Shown here: positions 38,401 to 51,831 of the stretch, piece after piece | Position numbering within the stretch: the stretch's first letter is position 1 | Layout of the letters: each line of letters opens with the position of its first letter | Assembly (NCBI RefSeq): GCF_037975245.1 | Contig: NC_092563.1 | Coordinates: 21,606,960-21,670,959, forward strand | DNA length: 64,000 bases | From: Apostichopus japonicus | Taxonomy: Eukaryota > Echinodermata > Holothuroidea > Aspidochirotida > Stichopodidae | Reading direction: 5' to 3' | Translations under genes and position numbers: made by a program | The notes under the pieces: model-generated | What the model saw: the letters and a program-made list of their open reading frames with translations, nothing else | What the model was told of the DNA's origin: nothing | The model's database searches: none

Positions 38401-40615
38401 GTATGGCATTGTTATGACAACTGTCTTTGAAAAGAAGTGACATTTGTTTAACCATTGCCTTTGTACTTAAGATGGTTAGCAGAACTTCGCATACAAAACT
38501 TCCAGCTCGAGTAAACAGACAAAGCCATCTTTCTATGTTTACAAGTATTTGGGGAATGGTATGATGGGTCCGATGTTCCGAAGAATTCAAGCAATTTCAA
38601 GAACATCTGCACAAAGGCTTCAAAGACATTGTCTCTTAATGTTTATTTTGGCTTAAAAGAAAGGACAAACTCCTGGTAACAAATCTTTAAAACAAATGAA
38701 GCTAATGCTTTTGTCAACTGTGACAGAATAAAATGAAGGATAAAGATTGCGCTAGAGGGCTTTATCCTTGTCTCCAGTTTAAAGTCAATTTAACTCTCTT
38801 GTTTTTGTGTTAGTTTATTAATGCACGGCACGATTAGAATAGTAAGCACATGCCACACGGTGAATCGACATGCTGATCCTGTTAATGAAATTGGCTGTTT
38901 CATTTTAATCCTCTTACTAAGATTAAATAAATACTTGACTCTCCCCCAAGATGTTAATTATTGAAAAAACCCTTGTACTACATTACCATAAAGATGATTA
39001 AAATAAATTCAAGGTATGATAAACACTTTTCCAGGCGGTTTAAACAGATCAATTAAGCCTGAAGGTCTTTCCCTCATTTATAAGAAACTCCAGTAAAAAC
39101 TGTCTGTAATCTTCTCCTGCCAAACAACTGGAAATACTTCCTGGGGTAAAACTTGTGATTAAAAACCCCTTTAACAAAAACTACTTCCTTAACTTTCTAT
39201 ACTTTTTTTTTTTTCATCCACTTTAACGAGACAGGTATGGTTGTATGTTTGATATGTGATGTTGAAGCTCCAGATCAGACAGGCTGAAGATGCAACATTG
39301 GCATCAACGGTATATATATTTCTGCCTGGGTCTGGAGGAGAATGAAAAATCATAACATGCAGTAAGGGTGAATACTGAAGAGAGACAGTGAAAAAGTAAT
39401 ATTGTGATCCCGGACTGTGGCCCGGGAAGTCCTGGGAGATCCCGGGAGGTGTCCCCTTTGGTGATTACTGCTTTGTATGCTAATCTAGAGACATAAGAGA
39501 GGGGGGAAGGGGGAGGGTCAATGGGAGTGCAAAATGGCATCATCTTAATGGTTGGCTTTAGCACTGCATCCATTCTGATGAGTACAAACAATGGAATTTA
39601 CATCTAAGCCTGCAGTATGGAAACATGGATTATTAACTTCAAATTTTTGGCTAAATGAGGATTATCTTTTAACTACTTTGTGCCTGTATATGTGCAGGTT
39701 TTGATGGTTCTGACATGATACGTTAACAAACTTCCAGCTTAACCCCCACACGCAAACCTTACAAAATTGCATTGTTGTGTCTTGGGAGCTTCCTGCTCGG
39801 CTAGGTAGTTAAACCGCCAACCGTGACTGAAAGTGACGACACCAAAGAAACCGGAACTTCTGAAATAATTTCCCAATGGAAGTTCAATAAACTGATATAA
39901 CAATGAAGAACCCATCAACTGGTACATGTTTATGTTTTAGAAAACAAAAGACAACTCATAGAGGATATCCTTTTTTTCTTGGTTGCAGGATGTGGAGAGG
40001 ATACAGTTTCACACTTTCACAACCCGACGACTCCCTAAACAGTAGGATATATGGGCGATAATACAGTATATACGAGGTGCTTAAGCCATTAACAGTACCA
40101 TCAACAAGGTTAATGTGAGCGATAAAAACAGAGCAAATGCCACGATATTAATAGCTGTGTACTTAACTTGCAATACTCTTGAGCAACGGGCTTCTGCCCT
40201 TCTTATCTTCTTAAACCTGAGAAAGATTTAAGGTGGTCGTTATTACGTGCCCCGTATTTTACGATACTCAAAACTGCTGCTTAGTTTTCAAAAGTACTTT
40301 TCTGTTTCAAAGGTTCTGTCCCTCCAAGTTATTCCTACATATTGAGCAATATACATCTCAGCAGTGTTAATTTATAGATCTAATTTAAATGTCTTAGTAA
40401 AAGACTGTACTCTGGGGGCCGAAGTGAAACGCTTGTCAATGGTTTGAGTACTTAATGGCCATTACTTGACGGTCTAGCAGATTTTGAGGCGACAATATAA
40501 CGATTGACTCTGAAACAATTTTGTGAGGTTCAAAGGTGAAAAGCAGTTTACTTGAATGAAATGTACCATAAAGGTCCATCATGTAAAGTATGCTACGTCT
40601 GATCTTGGGCCTTGA

Positions 40616-40712
40616 GGCACTCACAATATGGTCCCAATCAAAGACAGGTTACAAACTCTACAAGGCACTCACTATATGCTCCTCATCAAAAGACAGGTTA
40701 CAAACTCTACAA
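40616..40712. repeat. tandem duplication, about 48 bp x 2
   Basis: Two adjacent units (40616-40663 and 40664-40712) share GGCACTCAC, ATCAAA and AGACAGGTTACAAACTCTAC. Confidence 0.85.
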
Positions 40713-40910
40713 AACTTCTCTAGAGCTGGAATAATGGTTCACAGAGACCTAACAATGACAAGATTGTGAATTTACTGGGACTGTCATCAGTATCAGAGAC
40801 TTAATGAGGTAACTATACTTGGTTGTTATGCTTACGTATTTCCATCCCACTCACACAATAATTCTGAAGCACTATTTGAAAACAACTTTCAACAACTCAT
40901 ATGGTTTTTT

Positions 40911-41128
40911 GCCTCATTGTTTCTACAATGGCATGTACTTCCTCTTACTCAAACACACAACAGGATTTTGCAAACCATGGTATTTACAGGTCAAACACTG
41001 TGCCTTATCCTAGATACCTGAGCATAATCCCTACTTGATTTTTATGAAGGGAGGCTTTTGTCTACTAGTGAGCCTCATTGTTTCTACAATGGCATGTACT
41101 TCCTCTTACTCAAACACACAACAGGATT
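40911..41128. repeat. 57-bp direct repeat separated by about 104 bp
   Basis: The segment from GCCTCATTGTTTCTACAATG to CACACAACAGGATT occurs at 40911-40967 and at 41072-41128, essentially identical. Confidence 0.9.
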
Positions 41129-41304
41129 AATCATGGTATCTGGGGAAATCAACCATGAAGAAAGAAGAAAAAAAAAAGACAATGAAAAAATAACTGTATG
41201 ATCATATCAGATGTTGTGGAATAACTTACGTACACTACAACAGCAAAATTAATAACACTTCAAACTAGAATACTGTATGTAGTATCTCATTTCTAAGGTG
41301 TTAA

Positions 41305-41509
41305 AGGTAGTCATTATAGGCTTCAAATTATAGCATGCTATAACTGCTAGACGTTTTCAAAAAGTACTTTCCTTGAAATCTTTCACTTGCCAAATCGTTC
41401 TCAGTCATTTTTAAGGAACACACAAGATGACTGAATGTCCCAATAAAAAGAGTTTAACAGTTTGACCAAAGGTGACCATATTTGAATATGAGGCTGATAC
41501 AGCATACCT
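41305..41509. mobile_element. MITE, AGGT-TIR family
   Basis: TTAA at 41301 and 41510 flanks inverted ends: left AGGTAGTCATTATAGGC, right (reverse complement) AGGTATGCTGTATCAGCC. The internal part pairs in opposite orientation with the copy at 53084-53327 (shared GGTCACCTTTGGTCAAA). Confidence 0.7.
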
Positions 41510-41890
41510 TTAAAGTGATGGATGGGTGATAACAATTTATTATCATACCTTTTTGGGGGATATTCAGTTACAATGAAATCTGAATTTTATGTTAATCAAC
41601 TAGCTGATTAGGCTCATAACAACCGTCTGTTCAAACCAGAAATTTAGTTATCTCGCATGACCGGACAACGTTTAAAACGTTTCCCTGATACATAATTATA
41701 TCATGCTATGTTTCTGGTTGAAATTCTAATTAGAGTTAAATGTCATAATGTTCTGTGGTTAGTCTGAAGTTATCAACATATAACGTGATAAACATGTATT
41801 CAGTAACATGTCATACATAAGTGTAGCATGCCCATTGCTTTCTTCTTTTTTCACTAACTTGTTCTCCATAATTTTGGAAAAAAAGAAATA

Positions 41891-42201
41891 AGAAAGAAAA
41901 AAATACAATCTGCCCTTTAAAGTCTTTCCTGACAGAAGACTTGAGCAAGGTTTCACAGAATTTGAAGAGGAAAGAAACATATTCCTATTATAATTAATTT
42001 CAATAGAAATTACTTATAATAGGAAAGAAAAAAACACAATCTGCCCTTTAAAGTCTTTCCTGACGAAAGACTTGAGCAAGGTTTCACAGAATTTGAAGAG
42101 AAAAGAAGCATATTCCTATTATAATTAATTTTTATTGAAATTAATTATGATAGGAATATGTTTCTTTCCTCTTCAAATTCTATGAAACCTTGCTCAAGTT
42201 T
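41891..42201. repeat. direct duplication plus inverted third copy
   Basis: A 132-bp unit starting GAAAGAAAAAAA at 41891 is repeated at 42023. Its 3' half, with GACTTGAGCAAGGTTTCA and GAATTTGAAGAG, is then present inverted at 42141-42201. The single strand could fold into a stem of about 60 bp. Confidence 0.9.
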
Positions 42202-45200
42202 CTATATGTGGCCAGCTAGTGTTTACAAGTGTTCTTTACAGAACTGTTTCTTCCTCTTCTTTATAACTTCCTTCAATCATCGGTAAATCATGTGAACAGG
42301 CCAATCAACATAGAGCCATTTAATGATGGCAGCCTGTAACCTACACAAATCATTTCATGCAGATTAATCTTGTAAACATCTTCCTCCATTTACCAAACAG
42401 TTATAACAATCAAGAAACTGTTCTACCAATACAGAACAAACCCAGATAATCCTGCCACAATGATATACCTTGTTCCTTTTGTGGCTGTGGTAAGCTAACA
42501 CCACGGTATTATAGAAGAGATGAGATTCCTATTGTGTAAGGGATTTAGCAAAGCATTGTTAGTCTCTTATTAGATTTAATCAATGTTACTATATACTGTG
42601 TAAAGTACTGAAGGAGACCATAGCATGAAATGTAACTGTAACTGTTTACAGTAGGGAAGGAACTTGAGGGCTTACAAAGAGTTACTTGGGAGAATTCTAA
42701 ATCCTGTGAAGCGGCCCGAAGATTACATACTGTTATTATGTACAGTGCATGCTTGAGTCACTGTGAGATGGTATATGGCATACCCTGTACTACATCAGAC
42801 ACGTGTACGTAAGGCTAATATTTACTGTTTAATATCCCATGGTCCAAAACATCCAAAAATACCGGACGACCAGTTAATAACAGTACTACAGTAAGTGCTC
42901 TTCCGGAACTTCCACAATACAAATCAGACAATACATACATCTACTCTAGATATTTGTAAAGAAACGTAAAGAGGCGTATCTACTATCTACAGGTAGGCCC
43001 TTGTGTTTTGGATAACCAAAAACACTGTAAGTGGGCTACTGGGCCCTGATACAGATGTACTGTACTCTGCTAGGTATAGACTTTAGCACCTCTAGTACTG
43101 TTTGTAGCGTATCCCTATTTGTGACTTCTGAATAGTACCAAATACATGTAATGTAAGTGTCGTTATCTGGCAAACTGTTTTGCTTTCTTCACAATGCGAT
43201 ACAACGACCTTGGCTTATATACTGTGTATAACCTGACCTCAGTACAAATGAGCAACACACTAAGCAGTAAGGTTACAGTTTCGGGAGACCCGCTGAAAGC
43301 AAATCGCATAAATCTTCACATTTCCATATGAATCAGATAAATGAAATTACATTAAAGGATCTTTGACTGCCCACAGTGAGGTTAAGCCTCTGCCCTTGTT
43401 AGCTTGTTGCTATGAAGTATAACAATAGAACCATTCATGATGTCCAGTCAAAAGTATAGTGGACATAAAGATCCTTCAAGGAAGACAAAATCTATAGTAC
43501 TGTAATACAGTGCTTAACTTGACTTGCTTCTGCAGATGACAGCTCATGTATGTACTTCTATAAATATTCATGGACTATAATGACTTGCAGTTTGTAAACA
43601 AAATTTGACTATCTTTTTTGTCGTAAATAATTCTTCCTTTCCCAAGCAAACTTTGAGAAAATGAACATAATTTTTATGCTCAGTGCTCAGACACTTTTCA
43701 TTTTGATAAAAACAGAATGAACAAATTTAAATTATACTGCCCCTTAGAGAGCAAATATATCAACAACTAACAAACAACTACTTAAATGCTATAACTCCAT
43801 GGGAGAGTTGCCAGGTAGTAAAAGAGGACATTACATATTTGGTATTTTTATCAGCTTTTTAACACAGCAGCATTCCTTTACAGACCTCCACTTACTACTG
43901 AGCATATTGCTGTAACAGCTGTGTAAGGGTACTATAATTTTGAGTTTCAGTATTGGTTTCATTGGGATTACCATGACAGAGGCAGGATAACAAACCACCA
44001 CATTTGGCCTTTAGTGGGTGAAGGTCCCCACCCTATTGGTATGTGTAATCACCCTTCAACACCACATGAGTCAACTTGATCCATGAGAGGTATTAGAGAG
44101 TTCAAATGAGTTGAAAATTTACTGTATTACTACTGTAGATCCTTGAAAGAGAAAGCACCTTGGAAAATGTGTGTGTGTGTGCGTGATGTAAACAGCTCTG
44201 AAGTTCAGGGAGATATGTTGTTGTGACTGTACACTATAGCAGAGCAAGAAAACAATGGTAAATATATTAAAAAATATCAACAGAATAATGGCTGCTTCAA
44301 AGAGCGTTTGTGTTGAGTATACAATTGTCAATGGTCAGCAGTATTACCATAAAATATGAGAAACAAACTCACGTACATTAATGGACACTCAAGTCCTTCA
44401 GGAAGCATTAACCGTGATAGAAAAGCCTGCGTTAACATAGGGAATGATTTGAAGAACATGGAGGACAGCACTTTTAATTGGTTTTCTTTCTTTTTATAGC
44501 AATTTTAGCAAATTTTGACAATTGAGATCTAAAAATTCAGAGTATAAATAGATGGCACAAACAACTGTCTGTAATATACACTCAATGGGCATGTTAACTA
44601 CTTAATCCCATTCATGTCTTTTAGCTTCACTTGCACTGTTCATTTCATGTACATGTACTTATTGCACAATTTTGATATTAATGACAGTTAGGCTAGCTGA
44701 CTGCTGATCAGACCATTACTTTAATCTAATTCTCCCAAACGAGTATCTTTGGATGGAATGACCTGCTGTGCATCTTTGGTTCATCAAACATTGCATTTAA
44801 TTTCAAGCTGACACTAGTTAAGCACTGAAAGTAATTTGTAATATATGACTAATACTACAGTATACACAGAGAATCTCATGACCAGTCACACTTTGTACAG
44901 CATCAAAACCGCATCAACTTGTCCCAATGATGTCAATATACACTTGTCAATGCCCAGTTTAATACAAACTACCAGCAATTTAGTGGTACAATAGCTATAA
45001 CCTGTAACTAAAGAAGAAGTGTCTAGTCGTATTTCAGGAAATATGCAGGAAAGAAAGTGAGTTATTCCCATATTTTTCTTTACATGGACCACCAATCGAA
45101 GAGCTCAAGAGTCAAGACATACGATTGTGGAATGAATTGGTACCTGTACATTTCTTACTGTGAAATAATTATATCAGAAGTCACAAGTTCACAGTTGACC

Positions 45201-45235
45201 TAAATAAACCGTATCCAGAGGTAGATTGGCCAAAG

Positions 45236-45414
45236 CGGCTCACTGGTTTGGAACCGGAGTGCTGCTGGATCCAAGGCACCCCATGGCTCTACCTAGTTCG
45301 AGGCGCAGAAGTTGCCACTTTTCCTCTTGGTCGGAAACGGTGCAAACTCCATCTGAGATGCCGGAGAAGCTGCCTGTTTCGGGACCCTTAACACTGACAG
45401 TTGGATTACTTTAG
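45236..45414 (-). other. GC-rich open stretch, possible unassigned exon
   Basis: A GC-rich island in an AT-rich region is open on both strands. The minus frame runs about 56 codons from about 45408 to a TGA near 45237. It includes SDQEEKWQLLRLEL and an internal ATG with a strong Kozak context (GAGCCATGGGG) starting MGCLGSSST, which resembles an N-myristoylation/palmitoylation motif. No matching second exon was found and I do not recognise the protein. High GC alone could explain the open frames. Confidence 0.2.
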
Positions 45415-47528
45415 TTGGTACAAACTATGTATGACCTAGTCTATCCTATTCTTACACTCACTGCTGTAGGGTTATTTAATGTGATTCATTTTCAGACATT
45501 CATATGTAAACCATTACATTGCTGAGCCATAGATACAAAGAAATTGATTGTGCAAGTTAAGTAAATAGAATTTTTACATGCAGCAACCCCCCTCCCCCCA
45601 CATCCACATGTACCTCCCTGCCTCCCCCCATTACTGCCTTCCATCATTTTCTTTTTAAGGATTCAAGAAAGTTAAGGAAAACAATATTTTTAACAAACCT
45701 TTCATAGTTTTGCAGTCTCTATCAAAAATATTGATGGCACCCCCACATATTTTTGTTTTCCCATTTCAAACTCCACGACACACTTGAGTGAGTGCTTTAC
45801 ATGTACTATACTGGAGTATACAACATACTATGTACAGTATATATATCACATCTTCCTGTTCACTATATAATCAATGGTTAATGATCACACCACCCTGTTG
45901 GCTTACTCTTTTAAGTCTCGAGTTTCAATGTGCAGACACTTATATCTTAAACTTACCATTCTTTTAGGTCTTCAGATTGTTCACTACACTTCAACCATTA
46001 AAGGAAATATTTCCAAAGTTAAGAGTATTCCAGGCCAAAACGTTACTGGTTACAATTATTATTCCAGTTGCGATAAAATGATGTGTTATGGCTACACTGG
46101 TCGGCGACAGACTGTTTAGATCATCTGGAAGTCTAACGTTAAAAGTTTTCTTTGAACAATCGTCAGTCACCAGCAACAGTCAAACTTCCTTTGCAAACCC
46201 CAAACAGCTTCCTGGAATCACAGTGCCGGGCAACAGATCTGACGTCACAGCTGATAACGATGGCACTTTGAACCTAACGACAACAACCAGAAGAAAACAA
46301 AAGAAAGAATATCAAGTTATGACACTTTTAAGTAACACCGAGAGAATAACTGGAAGTAGCGTATAGGTATGTTTCTATGCTGATGAAGATAAAGATCTTT
46401 TATCTGGTACTGAATGACGAAGAAATGACAATATCTACTGCTACACTCTCACTTAATGCATACTATATATGCGTATATATGTAAACTGAGCTCTCTCTAC
46501 ATTACCTTATATCACTGCAGTGTGGGGGAGTTGTTATTGGACAAAAGTTCAGTGACATACCAGGCTATGTGAAAGTGATACCGACAAGTTACTGTAGCTG
46601 AAAAATCAAATTTAGGGTTTACAAGTATCTTACAAGGCGGGAGAAACCAGAGAAAGAACCATGGTTTTTTGCCGGACGGAAGAAACAGGTTTCTTCCACT
46701 AAAATTGAAAGAAACTCAAATGAGTAAGAAACAGTGTGTTACTGAAGAAACCCTTTCAAATACTTTTGCTAACATTTTACTAAGACCTGAAGGCAGGAAG
46801 TTGAAAGTAAGTATGTTAAACATTCAAACTTCATATGTCAATGTCAAGGTCAATGTCAGGTGCAAAGAAGTCTATATCAGCTTTTGTACACCATAACCCT
46901 AGTATTGAAGATGAAGCCTTTAAAACTGAGTTTCCCTATAATTCAGTACCAGTATGTAATATGCCACATTGCACTGCAAGATAAAGTGTCCAAAGACACA
47001 AAGACTATGATTCTGTGATTTAGCATACAACTGTTAAAATTGACTAATTTCCGGATGATCTATTATGAACATGTCTTTATTCAAACACTACAAATGGCTA
47101 CTGGACATCAGGGCATTTCTCAGTAATGTTCAAAGAGACTAATAATGACAAAGAAAACCTATAGGGGGTGGGGGGGAGGCCCTTCGATATTGATCTTCAA
47201 ATATGGAACAACTTTCTACAATAAGAAAAATATCTGAAAAGGGCAGGACTGAGAGTTCACAATGATATAAGGCTCTAGGACAGAACTATCCTTGACCTAA
47301 GTTTTGAAAGGCACGAGCCTTGATCAGACTTTACTACTGTAGTCTTGATAAATCAATTGATAAGTTGCATCATAACAGGCTACCTGTACTTGATCTGTTT
47401 GGGTTCACTAGCTTCCAGGGACAAGACTAACTTAATCTGCATTTCGGTCAAATTTTACCACAATGTTGACTTATCCGGGACCACATTTTAGAACATTATG
47501 GAGCTAAAAGAACTTATCTGTTCCTTGA

Positions 47529-47777
47529 AGGTCATCAGTATTGGCTCCAAATTTTAGCACACTAAAAACTGAGCACTAGAAGTTTTCAAAAGTATGATTC
47601 TGGGGGTTCTGTTTCTCAATATATTACTTCCAGCCATGAAGGGATGTTTATACAGTATGGTTAAATTTCTCAGTGTGGAAAACTACTTTTAGAGTGGCCA
47701 AGATGCTTGTTGAAATTTGAGCATGGGTGACCATTTCACTGACTTTCTAGCAGATTTGAAGGTAATATTGATGATCT
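47529..47777. mobile_element. MITE, AGGT-TIR family
   Basis: The left end AGGTCATCAGTATTGGCTCC pairs with the reverse complement of the right end, AGATCATCAATATTACCTTC. The right flank is TTAA (47778-47781); the left flank has decayed to TTGA. Confidence 0.65.
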
Positions 47778-48514
47778 TTAATTCAAATCAAAATCACACC
47801 AGAAGCAACAAACTGAGACATATCAAAGGCTTGGAAATGAACACATCAATACAGGACATGAAGTTTGCTCAATTTATGCAAAGTTAGAAAAAAATTATAT
47901 AAGTTCAGAATTATTTAGACATAAAATATCGCTTATTTTAAACATAAAATATCGCTTCAATGTAGGATGGCTCTGACGTACATGCAAGATTAAACTACAA
48001 GATACAAATGACACTTGTGTCCAGCCTTAACTACCCAAATAGAGCAACATATATATGATCGGCATAAATTATTACTTTTCATGTAATTGTCAGTGTAAAT
48101 GGATTGATTTTAAGGATCCATGAAACTCTTAGGAGGGGCAAAAACTAACATATATAGTTAAAATATCTCAACATTATTCATCATCAAAGCCTGAACATTG
48201 AATTTTTAAATGATCTGCATGCAATGACAACCAATGCGATCATAAGTCTAGCTACAACTCTTCATCATAATTAAAGTGAATAATAAAATTCTGTCTGTTG
48301 CATAATATAGTAGCAGACATCTGTCAATGCTAATATAAGCTGAATAATATATATAGGAGAAAATTTTACATGCTGAAACTGTTAGCTATATACTGTATGT
48401 GTGTGTAGTTCACAATTAACACTGAACCTTAGTTTTGGCAAGTTATTTCTCTTTTTCCTTAACAATTCAATAACGTTACCAGCAGTATTTAGTCAATTAA
48501 TATTGTCCACATAC

Positions 48515-48553
48515 CTGTTTGGTAGAAGGTTGTGATATTAGCCAGATTCCCAT
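48515..48553 (-). CDS. candidate first coding exon of the Cas-family gene
   Basis: On the minus strand an ATG opens 13 codons (MGIWLISQPSTKQ) ending exactly at a good donor, CAG|GTATGT. The exit phase is 0, as needed to join NVLAKALYDN at 35455. Family members do start with a very short first exon. Against it: the Kozak context is mediocre, the intron would be 13 kb, and other phase-0 candidates exist (ATGTAC|GTGAGT near 44375, ATG|GTAAGT near 45957). This is a hypothesis only. Confidence 0.2.
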
Positions 48554-51500
48554 TCACCACCAGGCATAACTAGTAAATCCTCACAGAGCTAAATGTCTGC
48601 TATCCTACAATGTACATGTACAGACACACACAGCTAATCTTATTTAGCCGGTGGGATATTATAATAAACTGTTCGATCCAAAGGACTGTGATGAATACTG
48701 CAAACAGCTCAGATCCCAAGCAAGATATTAGTTATAGTTGGCTTCACACCACTGCTCCTTGAGACTATTTCCAGTACCACCATATAAACAGTGCATGTAT
48801 CTCTTTACAAATACACAGTAATGACACCATAAGTCTGTGTGTGAGGCACAGGCTGATCACTGTTAGTACTTGTATATATGTGTGTGTGTGTGTGCTCAGT
48901 CAATTGGAGAATAGAGCTCTCACACGATCCCAGCTTGACTGGTAGAATCAAGTACAGAGAACATACAATTAGAAGAGAAAAAGTGGGAGGGGCTTATACT
49001 GAGGTTCAGCTATGACTAAGATGTGCTTCACACCATGTGGGTGGACGGATGGCTTGTATTTCTTTCACTGGTACTTGTGTCAATTTGCTAAATAAACTTG
49101 TTGAAAATTGTCAGGCAATTGATAATTTGAAATCCAAAGAGGTGAGTTATTGATGAGCAATCTTTGAGAGTGCATGGACCCTACTATTTATATCATGAGT
49201 GTAATACTACTGTAGGCTACAGTATCTCCTTAGCCTAGGTGGTAAACTAACGAAACTGTTTACACTGGATCTAGATCTAACATTCATGAGCGAACAATGA
49301 ACTCTCTGGATCAGTTCTTACCGCAAAACACACTTGAAATTAGATGTGAGATAAGTCAAGACCCTGAATCAAATATTTATGAGGTGAACGTCCTCCGATT
49401 TTAAGGTGGCTCCGAAGCAAAGATCAACTCTACATTTTTGCATACATACATGTACAAATATTATATCAGTGTATAAGATGATTATACTAAGTCTAAAACA
49501 CTTTTGATGGAGATCACATCTGGATCTTGGGTAAATCAGCAGCTAACATGATCATCAGGGCATGTGAGCATCCAAATGCCTCATGGATTCCATTTGGATC
49601 TAGTGTAAACAGGTTCTATAAGTGGAGTTGATGTCCACCCATCAACTTTGGAAATTGAAATGCATGTATTTATTAATATGTAGCATCTCTATACCAGTAG
49701 CAAACAAAGTTCTGCTCTATGAAGAAACCGTCTCCTAATTAATATCTAAAACCTTTCTTACTGTACGAATAATATTATGTTACTGTACTCTTATATTAAT
49801 ATCACTTGCCTAAAGGGAGAGGAAGGGGGAGGGAGGGGAAATGGGACTTACACAAGTACAGTTTTTCCTTCCACATGCCCTCTGCTGAACAATTTTCACA
49901 CCTTAAGCCATGCACATATGATGAATTTGATGATATGTTAAATATTTACAAATGCATTTAGATTCAAGTTTAGTTCGTACCCTTAATGCCAACTTAAGTC
50001 CTCTCATTCTGACCCTTTTCTATCTCAAAAACCAGTTACTTGACTGAGTTTGGAACACATTTAATCTATTTCTAAAATTAAAGTTAAATTTTAATAACCA
50101 AATCAAACTCCCCATTTCTCTCCCACCTCATTTCCCTGACTGACTGCGATTTGAAACGCCCAGGGCAAACACTGAAGATCTCAGGATCCAGTAGTACATG
50201 CTAGGGTGTACTAAATGTAAAACCTCTTTGAAGGTAAAGTAAGCAACATCTTCAGTTTCAGGGCAAAGTTTTTTAAGGATTTCTTCTGGTTGCCCCCCCC
50301 CCCCCCCCCGGACAAGCACTGCCTCACATTTCGGTTGTCCTATCAGCAATTTGGTTGTCTGAAGAAATGTAACAAAATAACAATGACTAGTACAGAACAA
50401 ACTTTAACTGGAGAGTTTGTTGGTGAATAGAACTCAAGCTTTTGGGGGTGATACCAATATATTATTTTACCTATTTGGTGACAATGCAATTTGAATTTGA
50501 CTACCCTTGTAACCCTTTACAGCTGATGCTGGTTGTCATAGACTACCATTAATAATCTGCCTAAGTTTATTTATGGGGTCAATGGAACACTTCATTGTTC
50601 CTTTCCTACTTTTCATGGCATAATCAAAAACCTACAACTGCCAGAATTCACCAGTAATTGATATAAAGTTTAATATTTATTTAAGTACATAAATTAGAAG
50701 ACATAAACTACTATTCTGAAGACATAAACTATTATTCTGATCAAATTTTATGTCATAGGTTTCCATTTTATACCATACATATCAGAGATAGACAAAGTTC
50801 CAATTAGCAAATCAAGATACAAAAAAAGTTTTTGAAGTGGGAAATGAGCCTCTAGAATATAATGCAACAACATGTGTACAGTACCTCATATATGCGTGCA
50901 AGATTTCAAAATACTGGAGTGGAACATGATTTTCTCATGAAAAGTTGTTTTCCTTTGCAATCAAGGAAGTTGAATTGAGGTTTAGTGTTCTCCTTATAAA
51001 AACAATAATTGATAATGGGTTATTTAAAAATACAAGAAAAAGTGCTTGTCAATGAAAAGAAGTGAAACAAAGTCAACACAGAAGATAAACTTTAAGATCC
51101 AGGTAAATTGCAAACCAAAAGAAAAATACGGAAAGAAAGAACTTATTATTACTGGAGAAAATTTGTCCCAATTATATATGCCAGATGATTCCAAAGTCAC
51201 GATGAAACCAAAGACCAATTTACACTAGTTCCTGACAAAGTCATTGTGTTTACTGACTTTACTCTCATTTGTGTAAATGTCATCTTCCTCTACATATGAA
51301 ACTTACTCTAAACTGGATTACACCATTTTGGAAAATAACTGTGGACACTTTGTTGGTAAGTTAAACCACACACAAGCATACCCACATGCACACAAACACA
51401 CACACAGAAAAAATATAGATACAGCTCACACTTTAACTTTCAAATGATCATATCTCAATAACTGATAAGCCTGTAACCAAACTCTCTAATACATTGCACT

Positions 51501-51589
51501 CTATGCTAACATTTTTAAGCCTAACCTCCTGCATGGTGGGATCAAGAAAGTGAACACTGGAAATTACCAATTTTGAGCATTACATTTAA

Positions 51590-51831
51590 AGGTCATCAGT
51601 ATTTTGCTAAAAAATTGCTGAAAAAACTTTCAAAATTATTTTCCTGGGCTCTGAGTGCCTCTTTATTGCTATCAGATGAATTGGGATGAATAAATTAGTG
51701 TATGATCACATCCTCAGGGAGTGAAACCATATTTTAAGAATGGCTGTAAATTGTTCCTGAAATTTGGCCATGTCTGACCATTACAGTATTTGACTTGTTT
51801 TTAGCATATTTGGGAGCAGCAATCATGACCT
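51590..51831. mobile_element. MITE, AGGT-TIR family
   Basis: TTAA at 51586 and 51832 flanks AGGTCATCAGTATTTTGC and the reverse complement of the right end, AGGTCATGATTGCTGCTCCC. It shares CTGACCATT...TAGCATATTTGG with the copies at 24 and 47 kb. Confidence 0.7.

Larger units (their letters stand above)
35456..48514. other. presumed first intron or upstream region of the Cas gene
   Basis: No confidently coding sequence. It holds local duplications (40616-40712, 40911-41128, 41891-42201), MITEs (41305-41509, 47529-47777) and a GC-rich open patch (45236-45414). Several minus-strand donor sites were tested as exon-1 ends; only a few short ATG-bearing ones are phase-compatible. Confidence 0.5.

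Noticed and set aside
46088-46366. 92-codon plus-strand frame with a TGACGTCA (CRE-like) site at 46240-46247
   Set aside because: No domain and no splice partner. A single 8-mer is weak promoter evidence on its own.
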